NCBI GenBank assembly: GCA_031763025.1
Contig: JASSKH010000039.1
Coordinates: 1,984,001 to 2,048,000 of the forward strand
DNA length: 64,000 nucleotides
From: Macrocystis pyrifera
Taxonomy: Eukaryota > Sar > Phaeophyceae > Laminariales > Laminariaceae
Direction: 5' to 3'
Position numbers and translations under genes: made by a program
The notes under the pieces: generated by a model
The model's input: the letters and a program-made list of their open reading frames with translations, nothing else
Database searches by the model: none
What the model was told of the DNA's origin: nothing
Shown: in pieces, positions 23,437 through 34,589 of the stretch
Position numbering within the stretch: the first letter of the stretch is position 1
How the letters are laid out: every line of letters begins with the position of its first letter

Positions 23437-24292
23437 TAGTACGGACATGGTGTAGTCCTCCTGGTCGATTTTGAGCGTCTTCTCCGCAAGGTTGCGGGTG
23501 CCCTGCATCCCAAGTACACGCGACACATCGCCCATGTCGGTCATATTGAACCTGTCCATTAGCTGTGCCTTGATCTCCTCGGTCACTTTGATGTTACCAC
23601 CAATCACGAGTAGATCGTCCACGTAAAAGGTGAGGATGACGGTGACACCCTTATGCTGGTACATATAGATGCAGATGTCGAACTTCAGCGGGGTGAAACC
23701 GATGACCTTAAGGACGGGATCAACTGTGTGGAACCAGTTCCCGGGGCTCTGAGCTAGCCCGTAGAGGCTTTTCTCCAGCCCCATGACCACAGGGCCTCCA
23801 TCCTTGTCCTTGGTCTCAGAACCAGGCGGCTGTGCTACGAACACTTCCTCCTCACTGTCCGCATATAGGAAAGTAGTTTTCAGGTCCAGCTGAATTACTT
23901 CCAAGTCCAGCTCCGCCGCTATGGCCAGTACCATTCGGATGCTCTGCAGTCGGCAAACCGGAGCGAACGTGTTCCCGCAGTCTAGGCCAGGAACCTGGTT
24001 CCAGCCTTGAGCTACGACCCGCGCGCCTTGTATGAGTTGTCAGCCTTGCGCTTTAAAACCCACCTTCAGTTGATGACTTTCTGTCCCGGAGGAACAGAAG
24101 ATCTCGGAACGAGCTTGTAGACTCCTAGTTCATTCAGACTAGCCATCTCCTTGCCCGGAGCATCTTCCCAAAGTGCGGCGTCCGGCAGCTTCATGGCTTC
24201 GTAGTAGGATCTAGGAACTCCCGGCTGCGAAGTCTGCACGGCATACGCGTACTCGACGGACTGAGGCATGTCGTCCTTGTGGGCGACGTCCT
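23437..24292 (-). mobile_element. Copia reverse-transcriptase fragment, inverted copy
   Basis: Fossil fragment of the same Ty1/copia family as 19418-23038, opposite in orientation, matching about 21425-22270 of that copy. Similarity starts and stops abruptly at both edges and no LTR accompanies it, so it arose by partial duplication or later deletion rather than as a full insertion. It is broken, with a small number of interruptions. Identity with the other copy looks to be in the mid-ninety percent range by eye. Confidence 0.85.
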
Positions 24293-24704
24293 GACAAAAC
24301 AGGTAAACGAAGTTTGTGTGTTAATCACCTCGAATACGCTTACTGCGCTTGCAACAGCTTACCCGGTACCTACCGTCCTCCGGTCAAGCTTGAAAGTTAA
24401 TGCACAGCGTTTGTTTTTTATTGTTTTTTTTTCATCTGACTCATGTGTGCCCTATTACCGTGACGAAGCAATGCGATAGGGCAAAAAAGACGCTACTAGC
24501 CCCAACCAGCCCTCGGAAAACGTGAAGTGTCCGCGCAAGCCCCTGTACGACGACAAACCGTGCTACCGATGTAACCCTGATGCTGTATACAATGTGCCGT
24601 CGGCAATCTGTGCTTTGCTTCATCTATCGCGTACCCTGGGGTATTTGTTTGGGCATATAAATATGGCACAAAATATATGCTGTGTTAAACTACCAATGCC
24701 GAAC

Positions 24705-24860
24705 ATTGTCCAGTAAACGCGGGAGGCACCCCAGTTGCTTTGCGTTGCTGCTGCACGCTGCAGTCTTGACCCAGTCGCGGTCCAGATGGAACCCTTGCTG
24801 CTGTTGTTGCTGCGGCGGTTGGCCGCTGCTGCGGCTGCAAATCCCGTGAACAAAACCACC
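24705..24860 (+). repeat. CTG-rich dispersed repeat, copy 2
   Basis: Direct counterpart of 17840-18000: GTAAACGCGGGAGG, CAGTTGCTTTGCGTTGCTG, GGTCCAGATGGAACCC and TTGCTGCGGCGG occur in the same order. It lies downstream of both copia fragments. Confidence 0.45.
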
Positions 24861-25345
24861 TGCACCATGATCTGCTGTTGTTGTGGCTGATAGTCGCTGC
24901 TGCTGCGCCCAGACCGAGACCGGATGATACTAAATATATAACGGCCTACCAGGTATGCATTATAACCTACATTTACCCGTTAAGCCACATATTTGTCGCT
25001 GCGGGGTAAACATCTAGTAACATAATAACTGTCGCTAGGAACTCGCCCGTCAGGATATTTACAACAAGTAACTGTCGTCAACGTGTGTGCGTTGCTGGAT
25101 GGTATTAATAGACGGTAGTAGTAGTCGTCGTCGTTGTTCTCTCGTCCACACAGCAGAACACGTTTCTCACCAAAACCAGTTGTGATTGTTGTCCGGTCAC
25201 AAGACAGAATACATTGAATCAGGCTCCACAATACGCTACCACTACGTACTGTATACTGGTTACTGATATTTCTGTAACATCGCACACTAGAAGTGCCAAG
25301 ACAACCGGATCAGGAATCAGGCTCACGAGTAAGAGGGCGTGTCTT

Positions 25346-25346
<1 letters not shown>

Positions 25347-25418
<72 letters not shown>
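25347..25418 (+). repeat. 72-nt uninterrupted poly-C tract
   Basis: The tract is 72 consecutive C residues between GTCTTA and AGAGGG. Frames crossing it would give poly-Pro or poly-Gly and are not credible genes. Homopolymers of this length are error-prone in sequencing, so the exact length is uncertain. Confidence 0.9.
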
Positions 25419-26320
25419 AGAGGGCACACTGGAATGAATCAAATGGAATATTATTCGCGACATGAATTGGTGCTGATTGGTGTCTATCGAAAAGGGTTAG
25501 ATTCAATGCAGCCCGAAAAAACAATATGTCTTGGAAGAGGAAGAAGCGTTGCACCCCTTTTTCTTTTTTGGGAACGAATAGCATTTTGCTTGATGTAGAA
25601 GGAACCATCGAAGATGGACGTCGACACCAATTCGCCGTGGGTTTGTTCAGAAACGTTACTGACGTGTCGTCTACGAGTACAGTAGTGGTACTGCATGATC
25701 CTACAAGTATTATACCAGGTACATGCTACTCGTACATTACGTGCGTACAGTACTTGTTGATAAAATTCCGGAGTCTCAAGTCGACCTCGAGTAGGAAAAA
25801 ACAAAACCAGGAACAGCGGGATGCTGCGGTTGCTGCAGCTGGAATTAGTTGTGTTCCCGACGGAGTTTTTGGGTCGAGGCTGCCGAGATTTAGGAGTCTC
25901 GCCATGGCGCAGCAACCGTACAAGAATAAGCACACCAACAGGACGGAGCCCAGGAACGCACGTTCGGTGGTTCCCCTTTGCGGCTCCGGGCGCGCAGCGG
26001 CGGCGGCGCTGTTCAGCTGCTTGTCGTTTGATTGATAGCTGCCCCGTGTTTGCTCGTGTTTTTTTGTGTTTGGTATTTCGAACCTGGTGACACTAAACCC
26101 CGTGTTTTCCAGAAAAGTCCTCTGGAAATATACTGCCAAACGTTACGTGGAGGATTCAGGCATTTTGTTTGGATGCCATATTTTTTTGGAGTCGTCAAAA
26201 TTACAAAGTCGCGTCGTACTAAACAAAATATGCAAGGTATGTACAAACAAACGAACAAACAATCAATCAAACGATGTCATTGTCGACGTATCTCGCACAC
26301 AACAATGGGCGGGCGCGGTG

Positions 26321-27980
26321 GCCTGTTTTTCCTAACCGTGACCTACTTTCTCGTGCTGCGCTAGACCGCCGACGATGCAGGTTTCATTAACTTGCTTCAT
26401 GTGTAATTTTCAGCAGGCTTTCTTCCCGTCCGGGGTGGTCCTTCGTACATCCCCGCTTTGGGTCGAGGTTGCCGCAGTAACTTTCCGTCGGTGTTTTAAT
26501 TCGTGTATAGTTTGGGATTAAGGCGATATCTCTGCTGCGGGATGATACCACACCCGTACAAAGGTCTCTTTGCCTTTCCTCTATGCGGTAGTCAATAGTA
26601 TCTTAACCTCCTTGCCACGGATTCTTGTTGTCCTCAGTTTACCGAAAACTAAATGTACCTTGGACTCTAGTAGATTCAGCTTCGGTTGTCCCCGGGAACG
26701 CTGTGTATTAGCGTGCACAATGCGCGGACAGTGGCAAGACGCCCGCCCTTATGTACGCTAGTTCGCGAGAACTCTTCACCCCCGCCGCGTCCTTGGACGT
26801 TGTCACCCCTGCGTATTTGCGTGCGACGGTTACAGGCTTCCACTCCGCGTACTCCATAAAAACGTCCAGGACGGAGCCGTCCATGTTACGACTCATCGCC
26901 GCTCTCCCCCAGAAGGGTTGAATCGTGCACTGCGTATCCTCTATGCCAGCCTTCCGATGGGTCTGGAGGCTATTGCCATCATCTGCTCCGGGGTCAGCGA
27001 CAGTTCCCCTTTCTCGACGCCTTCTAGAACGCTCGGGAACGGTGTTCCGGCCTCTCTGCGCGTGACGATTACCTGGGTTCGTCGCATGTCGATACTCAAC
27101 GACGGCGAGCCGTGACTGCCCACATTTGGCGTCCGTCTAAGGTATTCCTTACCACAACCTCTTGGCGCGAATTCGAAGCGTCTTCCAGGACAGGAAATTG
27201 AATGTAAACCACCCGTCTCCCGTCATCCGTAACAAAAGTGGCGCAACCGCTACCGACAGCTCGAAACTGCGCGTCATTATGTGGGAAAACTACGCTGAGG
27301 ATGCCCGCGAGGGGTGTCGTTACGATCATTTCTGCCGCTGTGGCCAGCACCCGTGCTCGTCAGCACGTGTCTCTCACTAGATCACGCAGCCGCACTGCTA
27401 ACAAGGGGGATGTCTGCCCCTCACCCACCACTGTTGCGCCTGAACAAGAGATTGGTAACCCCGTATTATAGGATTCGCTGCCGGGTCACCCCGTTGCTAG
27501 AAGTAATCTTAGTTGTTCGACTTTCCGAGCTATCATGACACCTTCCAGTCACAGCAGGTGCCTTTTGTCTAGGGATACTGCAGGGAAACTCCTCTCACAC
27601 TGCCCGCCGGCTCGGCGTAGTGCGCCGCTGTCCAACCCCACACCCGGACGGCTAGCGACGTGCACCAGCTCCGCGCCGCTACCGTGCGAGTCTGCCAACA
27701 TTACCACTCGAGGACGTACCGGCCGCCCAGACTCCGTGTTTCGAAAATGTGAGCGATCCCATCGCCCAGTTGTGGTCCAGCGAGCTGGAATCCATCGTCA
27801 TTGCTGCATTGGACATGTGTTGGTAGGTAGGCTCTATTTTCCTTACCATGACCTATTTACTCGTGCTGCGCTAGGCCGTCAAGGATGCAAGTGCAATTGA
27901 CTTGCTCCTTGTGCATTCCTGCAGGTTTTCTTCCACTACTTGACTGCTCTTCATGCATTCCCGTATTGGGTGAGATTACC
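26321..27980 (-). mobile_element. Old element bracketed by ~150-bp direct repeats
   Basis: Direct repeats at 26321-26473 and 27831-27980 share CGTGCTGCGCTAG, GATGCA, AACTTGCT/GACTTGCT and TTTTCTTCC, at roughly 70% identity, so they are old. The interior reads as protein-like only on the minus strand, in pieces at 27096-27350, 26941-27123 and 26708-26896. The last has a WKPVTVARKYAGVTTS motif that faintly recalls the C-terminus of a tyrosine recombinase. Class is uncertain (LTR-like, DIRS-like or Crypton-like); it is broken in several places. Confidence 0.4.
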
Positions 27981-28703
27981 AAATACGCAACAAAAACAAA
28001 ACGATGTGAAAGCGAATTATCATTTTGACTCGGGGCATCGTTGGAGACAGACGGATGGTGAATTGCTGTCTTGGCTCTTTCGTTGTGACATTCGGCGCCG
28101 GAGCAGGTGTTTCTATATTGGGGACTCCTGTAGTATTGTGAGATCAAACGGGACCTAGACGCGCCCAAAACGATATTAATAGCTTCCCTACGTAGCGCAC
28201 AGTAGCGCGCAGCAATATTGCAGCAGTACTGTACTATACTCACACATCCGACAGGTCCCGGACCCCCACTTCCGTAATCTAGATATGTCAGGGTAGAAAT
28301 ACCGGGAGTCGTATGATCCGCACAACCTAACGCCTCTTTCATACAGATCGGCACAATAACGTCAGGTGTAGGATCTACTGTGCAGATAATCTACTACAGT
28401 AGTAGATCGTGATCTGTCCGATACGTGGTATATTTGACTCCACGCAACCCTGTCCTCAAAGACGTGCCTCAACTGACACCTGGACGGGCTATTACTGTAA
28501 AAAAAACAAGTCGAAGAATCACGTTGGGCTGTAAGTTCGCTGGCTACGACTCGAATTGTTTTGTGTTCTAAATGCTGGATGATCGTTGATATACAGTACG
28601 CAATATGCGTATCGAATGTTGGTGTTGATAATTTAAACCTCAAGCTCTTGAATCTTGAGAAAATACGGCCCAGCATTCGTGCTGACCTTCGGGCGAAAAT
28701 AAT
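27981..28703. other. Intergenic stretch, no gene
   Basis: Only short frames occur, with several CAGTACTGTACT-like words (about 28225) and a TACAGTAGTAGAT motif (28395). Nothing else can be supported. Confidence 0.35.
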
Positions 28704-29586
28704 CAGGGCTTTTCGCGGGTCATTTCCCCACCCGCGGGTCCGGTCACGGCGTGTTCAAAATGTCACGGGTCGGGTCGGGTCAAGAAGTGTTCAAACCTCT
28801 CACGGGTCGGGTCGGGTCGGGTCAAGAGGTTTTCAAATCTCGCGGGTCGGGTCAGGTCGGGTCAAGATTTTTTCAAATCTCACGGGTCGGGTCGGGTCGG
28901 GTCGGATCAAGATTTTTTTTAATCCCACAGTTCGGGTCGGGTCGGGTCAAAAAGGGATGAAAAGCTCACGGGTCGGGTCAGGTCATGACCCGCGAGAAAC
29001 GGGACAGTTGCAGGTCGGGCCAGCGTGACCCGCAAGTTCTTTTCTGCTGACCCGCGGGTCGGACCCGCGCATCCGGATCGCGGATCCGACACTCAAAACA
29101 CATTCCGCTCTCTTATACTCAAAGGCTTCTCTCGTACAAATACTCAATAGTACTCCTTTGGCATATTATTCAAACAATAAAACACTGCCACATCCATATA
29201 CCCATGCGCGCATCCATTATTACCCACTACAGCCAGGCCACATATCGCTTGTGGGCACAAAAAAGAATATTAAATGATTTTTGAAGTGTCGACCCATGGG
29301 CCGGATCCGCAGGTCGGACCTGCGCGGTAAACAGTCTCGCGGGTCGAGGTCACCCGACCCGCATTAAATCCGTGTCTCACGGGTCAATCCGAAGGTGGCG
29401 AGTCGGGTCGGGTCGGGTCCGGAGGTTTTAATATCTCGCGGGTCGGGTCGGGTCAACAACGTTTTAAATCTCGCGGGCCGGGTTGGGTCAAGTCAACACA
29501 CCTCAAACGTTTCGCGGGTCGGGTCGGGTCAGCTAACTCGACCCGATCCGACCTTTGAGGTTTAAACTGACCCGTGAAAAGCCCTG
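28704..29586. mobile_element. Non-autonomous hAT-like element carrying GGGTC arrays
   Basis: Terminal inverted repeats of 19 bp match at 18 positions: CAGGGCTTTTCGCGGGTCA at 28704-28722 and the complement of CAGGGCTTTTCACGGGTCA at 29568-29586. The flanking 8-mers AAAATAAT and AAAATAAC match at 7 of 8 positions, a hAT-type target duplication. Both subterminal zones (about 28740-29000 and 29330-29560) are arrays of the pentamer GGGTC in a longer unit of about 50 bp that includes a TTTTCAAATCTC spacer. There is no transposase coding. The 5' CAGGG is shared with the element at 15278-16545, but the remainder of the ends is different. Confidence 0.85.
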
Positions 29587-31254
29587 AAAATAACAAGTTG
29601 AAGTCGGGAAGTGCAAGAAGGTTGGAACCTAAGCATTTTCCGGAATACACGGTGGCCGAGGAGAAAACTAATCACCTAAACACCTCCCAAAACCGCACCA
29701 GGAACCCAACCAAGCTGCCTCTTGCCTTAGCTGATCTCCCAGCTGGCTGTAAATGCTTTTTAGGTACACAGGGTATGAATAATGGAGGACACATATCCCC
29801 TCAAAAAGTGTGTTCTTCGTTCTGTTTGTGCTAGAACCAAAGCGTGCGTACACCATTGGCATACTGTGAAACTGATGTTAAGCATTTAAGTTCATATCGG
29901 AAGGAAAATAAGACCCAAGCCCTGACCAAAGTAAACGTTTCTCAACTGCTATCACGTAACGTAGTTTTCCACTCAGCTAACCGTAGTGGGGAGAGGGGAG
30001 AAGTGCCTGTTGTAGGACCCAGGATCAAAGTCACGAAAGGGAGGGAGGTGGAGAAGTAGGCCAAACATTAAACATTGTACTATAGATGTCCTTCTCGATC
30101 CGACCAGAGGAAGGTACCGGTACCTAGCACCTTGTCCTGGTACCAGTACCAGTATAAACGGAGCGTTGGCCTCGTATGTGTACGGCCTTGCTCGTCGTGC
30201 GCTGGCGTTGTTACGTTGACGGGAATTGCACTCCAATAAAAGTGGATTAGGTACCCTGTGACATTTCATGTCTGCGGCAGAGATGGGGTTCCGTCGCGGA
30301 AAGCGCAGGCTCAGTAGTGTGGAGAGTACGGATGACAGGAGATCCCGCGTGGGTAAGCAACCTGCAGGACAGGATGGACGCACATGTGGCGAGTCGGGAG
30401 TGCTTCACCCGACACAATGGAAGCAAGGCAAGAACCAAAACAACAGAACGACACAAAATTCGAGAGGACGGGCTGGATTGACGAACGCTAGCCGTGAACC
30501 CCAGCCAACCCGCCGCCCTAAAACAAATACGAACCCCCGACGTTCCCGAGAGGGCTAGGCGTACCAAAAACTTCCATTCCTTGACGTTTGGTAAGTGTTG
30601 CAAGGATCGAGTGCTCAGGGATGAGGTATGAACTGTGAAAACGTACAGACAAAGGTAGGTGGGAGAGTTTCACACCTGCCGCGTTCTACGATAGAGGTGG
30701 CATATTTCCGCTATAGTGTTTTCTGAATGACGGTGCTCCTTCCTTAACCCAAAATCGTCGGAACGCCAATCTTGTTGCGAAATATGACGAAATGTATACT
30801 TGGGCCATGGGTTTATTCATTTGGATGCAGTTTGAGTTTCACTGGAATCAGTTTTTGGGTGAGGTGGGGAGCTCCTTTGAGCCTCAGAAAAATTAGGGTG
30901 AACCTCAAACGCAGAACGCCTCACCTAAGACAGATAATGATCTATGTAGGATATTTAGTTCCCCACCTGCCGTAGTGAAAGCTTTTGCAAAATGTTTATA
31001 ATGGAGATCCAACCCAGAGAACGTGTGCTTGATTGTGCGGGTTTTACGGGTCTCACCCGGCAACATGAGCTAGACCATACAAGATCGGGAACGTATCTGC
31101 CTTGAACGCTCTAGATCTTGAAGTGAACATCTTTGATCTGTCCGTGTTATGAAAGTTTGGGCTATCAACGAACGATCTGCATGTTTCCGCATCAAGCTAA
31201 CTAGAGTACCAGGTATCACAGATGGCCGGGACCCCCCCCCTCGAACAATGTGTG
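29587..31254. other. Intergenic stretch, dispersed repeat fragments only
   Basis: No gene can be supported. A small palindromic piece at 30858-30967 (GGTGAGGTGGGGAGCTCC against TTCCCCACCTGCC) contains the inverted copy (30872-30917) of the fragment at 4017-4062. The motif TTCTACGATAGAGGT occurs at about 30684. A basic, Arg/Gln-rich frame at 30268-30558 has no recognisable domain. Confidence 0.35.
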
Positions 31255-31345
31255 TGTGTGTGTGTGTTCTTCACATTAAACCGTTCTTCTACTCGTCGAC
31301 ATCCAGCAAGCCCAGTGTCCGTGCTGATTCTTCACCCTAGAAAGA
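31255..31345 (-). repeat. Dispersed repeat related to 60426-60605
   Basis: TTCACATTAAACCGTTCTTC, then CGACATCCAGCA and GTGTCCGTGCTGATTC, are the reverse complement of segments in the tandem pair at 60426-60605. The copy follows a short GT microsatellite (31250-31268). Confidence 0.55.
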
Positions 31346-31861
31346 TACGAGCTCTGTGGTCACAGACTACGACACAGAGATAACACACCGTAATGCATTA
31401 ATAGCCTACGTAGTACCATGCCTTCGCACTAGGTGCGGCCGACACAACATACATACATACGCCAGCAACCAAAAGGCGTAAACAACTCCTTGTGAATATA
31501 TTGAATATTAAAGCAACGTGTCGATGACTTCTCAATTCAGTACGCCTAATGATGTGCGACACTTGTTCAAGATATTCACAAGAATATTTTTAGGCATAAA
31601 GTTTGCAGTGGGGCGTAAGAGTGTATGAGGGGGGAGCGAGAGTAAGGTGACGCATGCAGTGTGCGTACTGGGGAAGGCGTTTCCTTTCGAAAAAAATGTG
31701 AACGGGTTTTCTTCTCTCAGTTTGGTTGGCATGTAATACCTCGGGTCTACCGTCTAGGATATCGCGTAGCTTGTCTTGTCCGGCTAAATCAGCTGGGGAA
31801 GATCTTACGGTGACAATTCAAGGACCAGAGGGGTTTCCAGATGTGAACACGGCATATAGAC

Positions 31862-31936
31862 AAAGGGGATAATGAGAATTGAACCCCGAAATTGCGGGGA
31901 TGCGAGCGGATGGTCACAACACTTCTCCACCCCTTT
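31862..31936 (-). other. tRNA-derived sequence (degenerate tRNA or SINE head)
   Basis: On the minus strand a 75-nt segment is bounded by a perfect 7-bp pair AAAGGGG/CCCCTTT. It contains an A-box-like TGGAGAAGTGT (31919-31929) and, 33 nt on, a B-box-like GGTTCAATTCT (31875-31885). The anticodon and T stems do not fold cleanly, so a working tRNA is unlikely. The segment CAATTTCGGGGTTCAATTCT closely resembles 51991-52054, suggesting a shared family. Confidence 0.35.
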
Positions 31937-32465
31937 AGCTCCTTATAGCTCGTTCCGTTACCGGCAGTGTTCCCCTACACCAGAAGAGTAACGACTGAGG
32001 CAACTAAGAGATTGCTCAAGAGTGCGTTCCACAAGTTGTGTAGAACAACGGGAATGCAGGTGGCAGTCTTTGCAATGGACTGAAAGAGATCGAGCGTGTG
32101 AATGAGAATCAGACGGCCTTCTGGCCCTGTTTGTTCTGAGAACGAAATAAAACTTTAGAGTGTGAGCCCATCTGAGCAGTTCGAGAGGCGTAGGCTATAT
32201 CGGTCGGAGAGCTCGGCGATACTACGCCATCATGCATAACACGCGCACCGCTCGACTCGGTGACAGAAGTTGCGAACACCTGTGAAGCAGTACCTGTATC
32301 ACGCACGCGTTGTGTTTCTGTGCTGCTACGGTAGTAGGGTATCGTGTGTGTCCCTTGCAAGAAGTATTGTCTGGCACACGCGATCTCCCACATTGTTGAT
32401 CTTGAGTTCACCTCTTGAAATTTCCATGCAAGTAACCTTTTCTTCGTGGATGTAAAAAACAATGC

Positions 32466-32595
32466 CAAGGAAGTAAGTTTACTTCCATTCTACTTCAAAT
32501 TCACTTCCATGGAAGTAATGGAAGTTAGATTTACTTCCATGAAAGTACGTAATAGATTCCGGAATGTGCCACCTACTTCCATGGAAGCTTTCATC
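32466..32595. repeat. ACTTCCATGGAAGT palindrome cluster
   Basis: At least six ACTTCCAT or ATGGAAGT half-sites occur within 130 bp, including complete CACTTCCATGGAAGT and CTACTTCCATGGAAG palindromes. The whole segment could fold into nested hairpins. Confidence 0.65.
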
Positions 32596-33781
32596 AACGT
32601 TCATTGAAGCGAATGCTGTTGTTTTCGATTTGTCAGTATGACAGCTACACGTAGATTCGTAGTGGTTAGGGATATGGACGTTGTTTAGGTCAGTTAGCAT
32701 TTGGTCTGCTGGGCCTGTGTGCTGGGGTGATGACGCTCCTGAGTGCACTCGCCCTTCTCCCGTGTCTCTTTCCTCTTCCCTTTTGAGAGACCAATATCAC
32801 AATGATATGAAACCTATCTAGCATGGAACTAAGCATCCACGAACACTTTATAGAGGCTCGGTAAGCTAAGGCGAGCTTCATGTGGGAGGAGGTGAGGGCT
32901 AGGGGCGACAGCGGTATTGGAACAGGATCCAGCTTTCGAGCAAGCTGAAAAAGGGAGTCGCGCCGCTTTTAAAATACCAGTCTTCCGGAGAGAAGCTTGA
33001 GACTAGTAAGGCGTAAGGGGGGCGTACAGGCGTAAAGGGGAGGCCGGTTGGGAGCAGAAGACAGGCACAGCTGGTACGGTAGGGAAAGATGCGGTACGGC
33101 CATCATTAGCAGGGAGATATGTTGTACCGTCATCGTCGGGTTCTTCCGACGGTGGCAGAGGGAGCAGGGCGGGCAGTCCGATAGGTGGGCTGCCCTCTGG
33201 CATGCATGGCAGTCGGTTTGCGGAGGTCTGCATTCTCTCCAGTGGCGTGACGTCAATATAGGCTAGCGGGTAGTACATCTCCGATCATCAAAGGTTGGGT
33301 TTGGAGCTTATCTGGCAGACTTCGTACTTTGTATTTTCACTTCTACGCTGAAGACAGGCTGAATGGTCGTAGCGGCGTACTTATACTCATATATATTAAT
33401 ACATAGCGAAGACTAGGCCCCGGTGGTGGACAGAGAGCAATGTATGTGGTGGTGAAAGGGCCTGGAAATGGCGACGTCATTTTTTGTGGAGCAACGCCCC
33501 TTGGTGGTAACAACCCTATGAGCAGCAGCAGCATACGTCCTACTTACGATGGCAGTCAAACCGTAAGCACCGTTACTGAGTGCAAAGGTGAAATTACAGC
33601 AGCAGCGAAATTCTCCAAAGAAAAAATCGTTTTTAGCGTACCCCCGTCGTGTGATCGGTGGGGGAAAATCGGGTGGCGTAGCCGCACGTACTCCACTAAG
33701 GGGACCTATGTGGGGCGATGAACGATGCAGTGGAGGTGGTGCCGTATTGACGGAGCGGCTACGGTTGTACCCAGCAGTAGC

Positions 33782-33838
33782 TTAGTTGGGGCTAGAGTTA
33801 GGGTTTGGTTTAGGGCTAGGGTTCGTGGTTGGGTTCGG
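33782..33838 (+). repeat. Degenerate telomere-like repeat
   Basis: Consecutive near-copies of TTAGGG/TTTAGGG (GAGTTAGGGTTTGG, TTTAGGGCTAGGG, GGTTGGG) make up about 55 bp. This is short and degenerate, so it is an interstitial patch rather than a chromosome end. Confidence 0.45.
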
Positions 33839-34266
33839 TCTGCGCTTGTGCCTTGATCTCACCATCGAATTTTTCCTAGCGTGAGAATCGTGAGCGATCA
33901 GCAACCCGACCCCTAGAACATAAATCCTAAGTCCTCGTCCGGGAGACTTCTGCTTGTGCCAAAGAGAGGCGTTGGTCGAGAAGTGCGCAGTTAGGAAGCA
34001 AATATCTCAAGGACGACAAGAATTTTCGAAACTCGCGTGATTTCTAGAAGATTCTGAGAAAATCCCTCTGCCGTAGCAGGGGCAGGGCAGTGCGGAACCA
34101 TAGAGAACAAGGCAAGTCTTCCTTGGGCGCAACCGATATGGCGTCGGTGGCACAGAGATGCTATGCGACGATCGTCTATTTCGCCGGCGAAAACAAACGG
34201 GATATCGCTTGGTAGAATCCAACAAGCCAGCAGTCCATTTTCAGATCAGGATCCTCAGGAAAGTCT

Positions 34267-34531
34267 ATTGATTATACTCAGATACACGACATATAAGATC
34301 CATGGTAGATTGGGGAGTTCCACGCTGGAAAGGGATTCCGGCAGTAGGGTATTGGGATATCGGGGTAATGTGTGCCCACCAATGCCACTCGTCAGGTGGA
34401 ACCCTATACTGCATGTGAGGCGAGTCAACTCGACAGCTCGGATATAGTATAAGAGGAGTTCCGTGTTACTGTCTGGAGTCAACCACGCGTTCTCGTGCCA
34501 GCTGCGCCTATACCTTTAGAGATCAATCAAC
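34267..34531 (+). repeat. 5' LTR of copia copy B
   Basis: The 265-bp LTR begins ATTGATTATACTC and ends GATCAATCAAC; TTGATT and AATCAA form the short terminal inverted repeat typical of LTRs. It is about 98% identical by eye to 41157-41421. Confidence 0.9.
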
Positions 34532-34589
34532 ACACTAGTGAGTCCGGCGATCTTCTATTGGCAAGCGTAGCCAAGGCCAACCTAGAGAG

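Larger units (their letters stand above)
24293..26320. other. Intergenic stretch with poly-C tract
   Basis: I recognise no gene. The stretch holds a CTG-rich dispersed repeat (24705-24860), the 72-nt poly-C tract, and A/T-rich sequence with an AAAC/AATC microsatellite near 26240-26270. Several overlapping frames at 25480-26140 on both strands look fortuitous. Confidence 0.35.
31937..34266. other. Intergenic stretch 5' of the LTR element
   Basis: No recognised gene. It contains the ACTTCCATGGAAGT palindrome cluster (32466-32595) and a telomere-like patch (33782-33838). A minus-strand frame at 32109-32468 has a protein-like Ser/Thr-rich composition, but no domain or splice signals I can defend. 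Confidence 0.35.

Noticed and set aside
25214-25608. Poly-Pro and poly-Gly coding frames across the poly-C tract
   Set aside because: They exist only because a 72-nt homopolymer has no stop codon. There is no domain or splice context on either side.
33782-33838. True telomere
   Set aside because: Only about 55 bp, degenerate and internal, with unique sequence on both sides.
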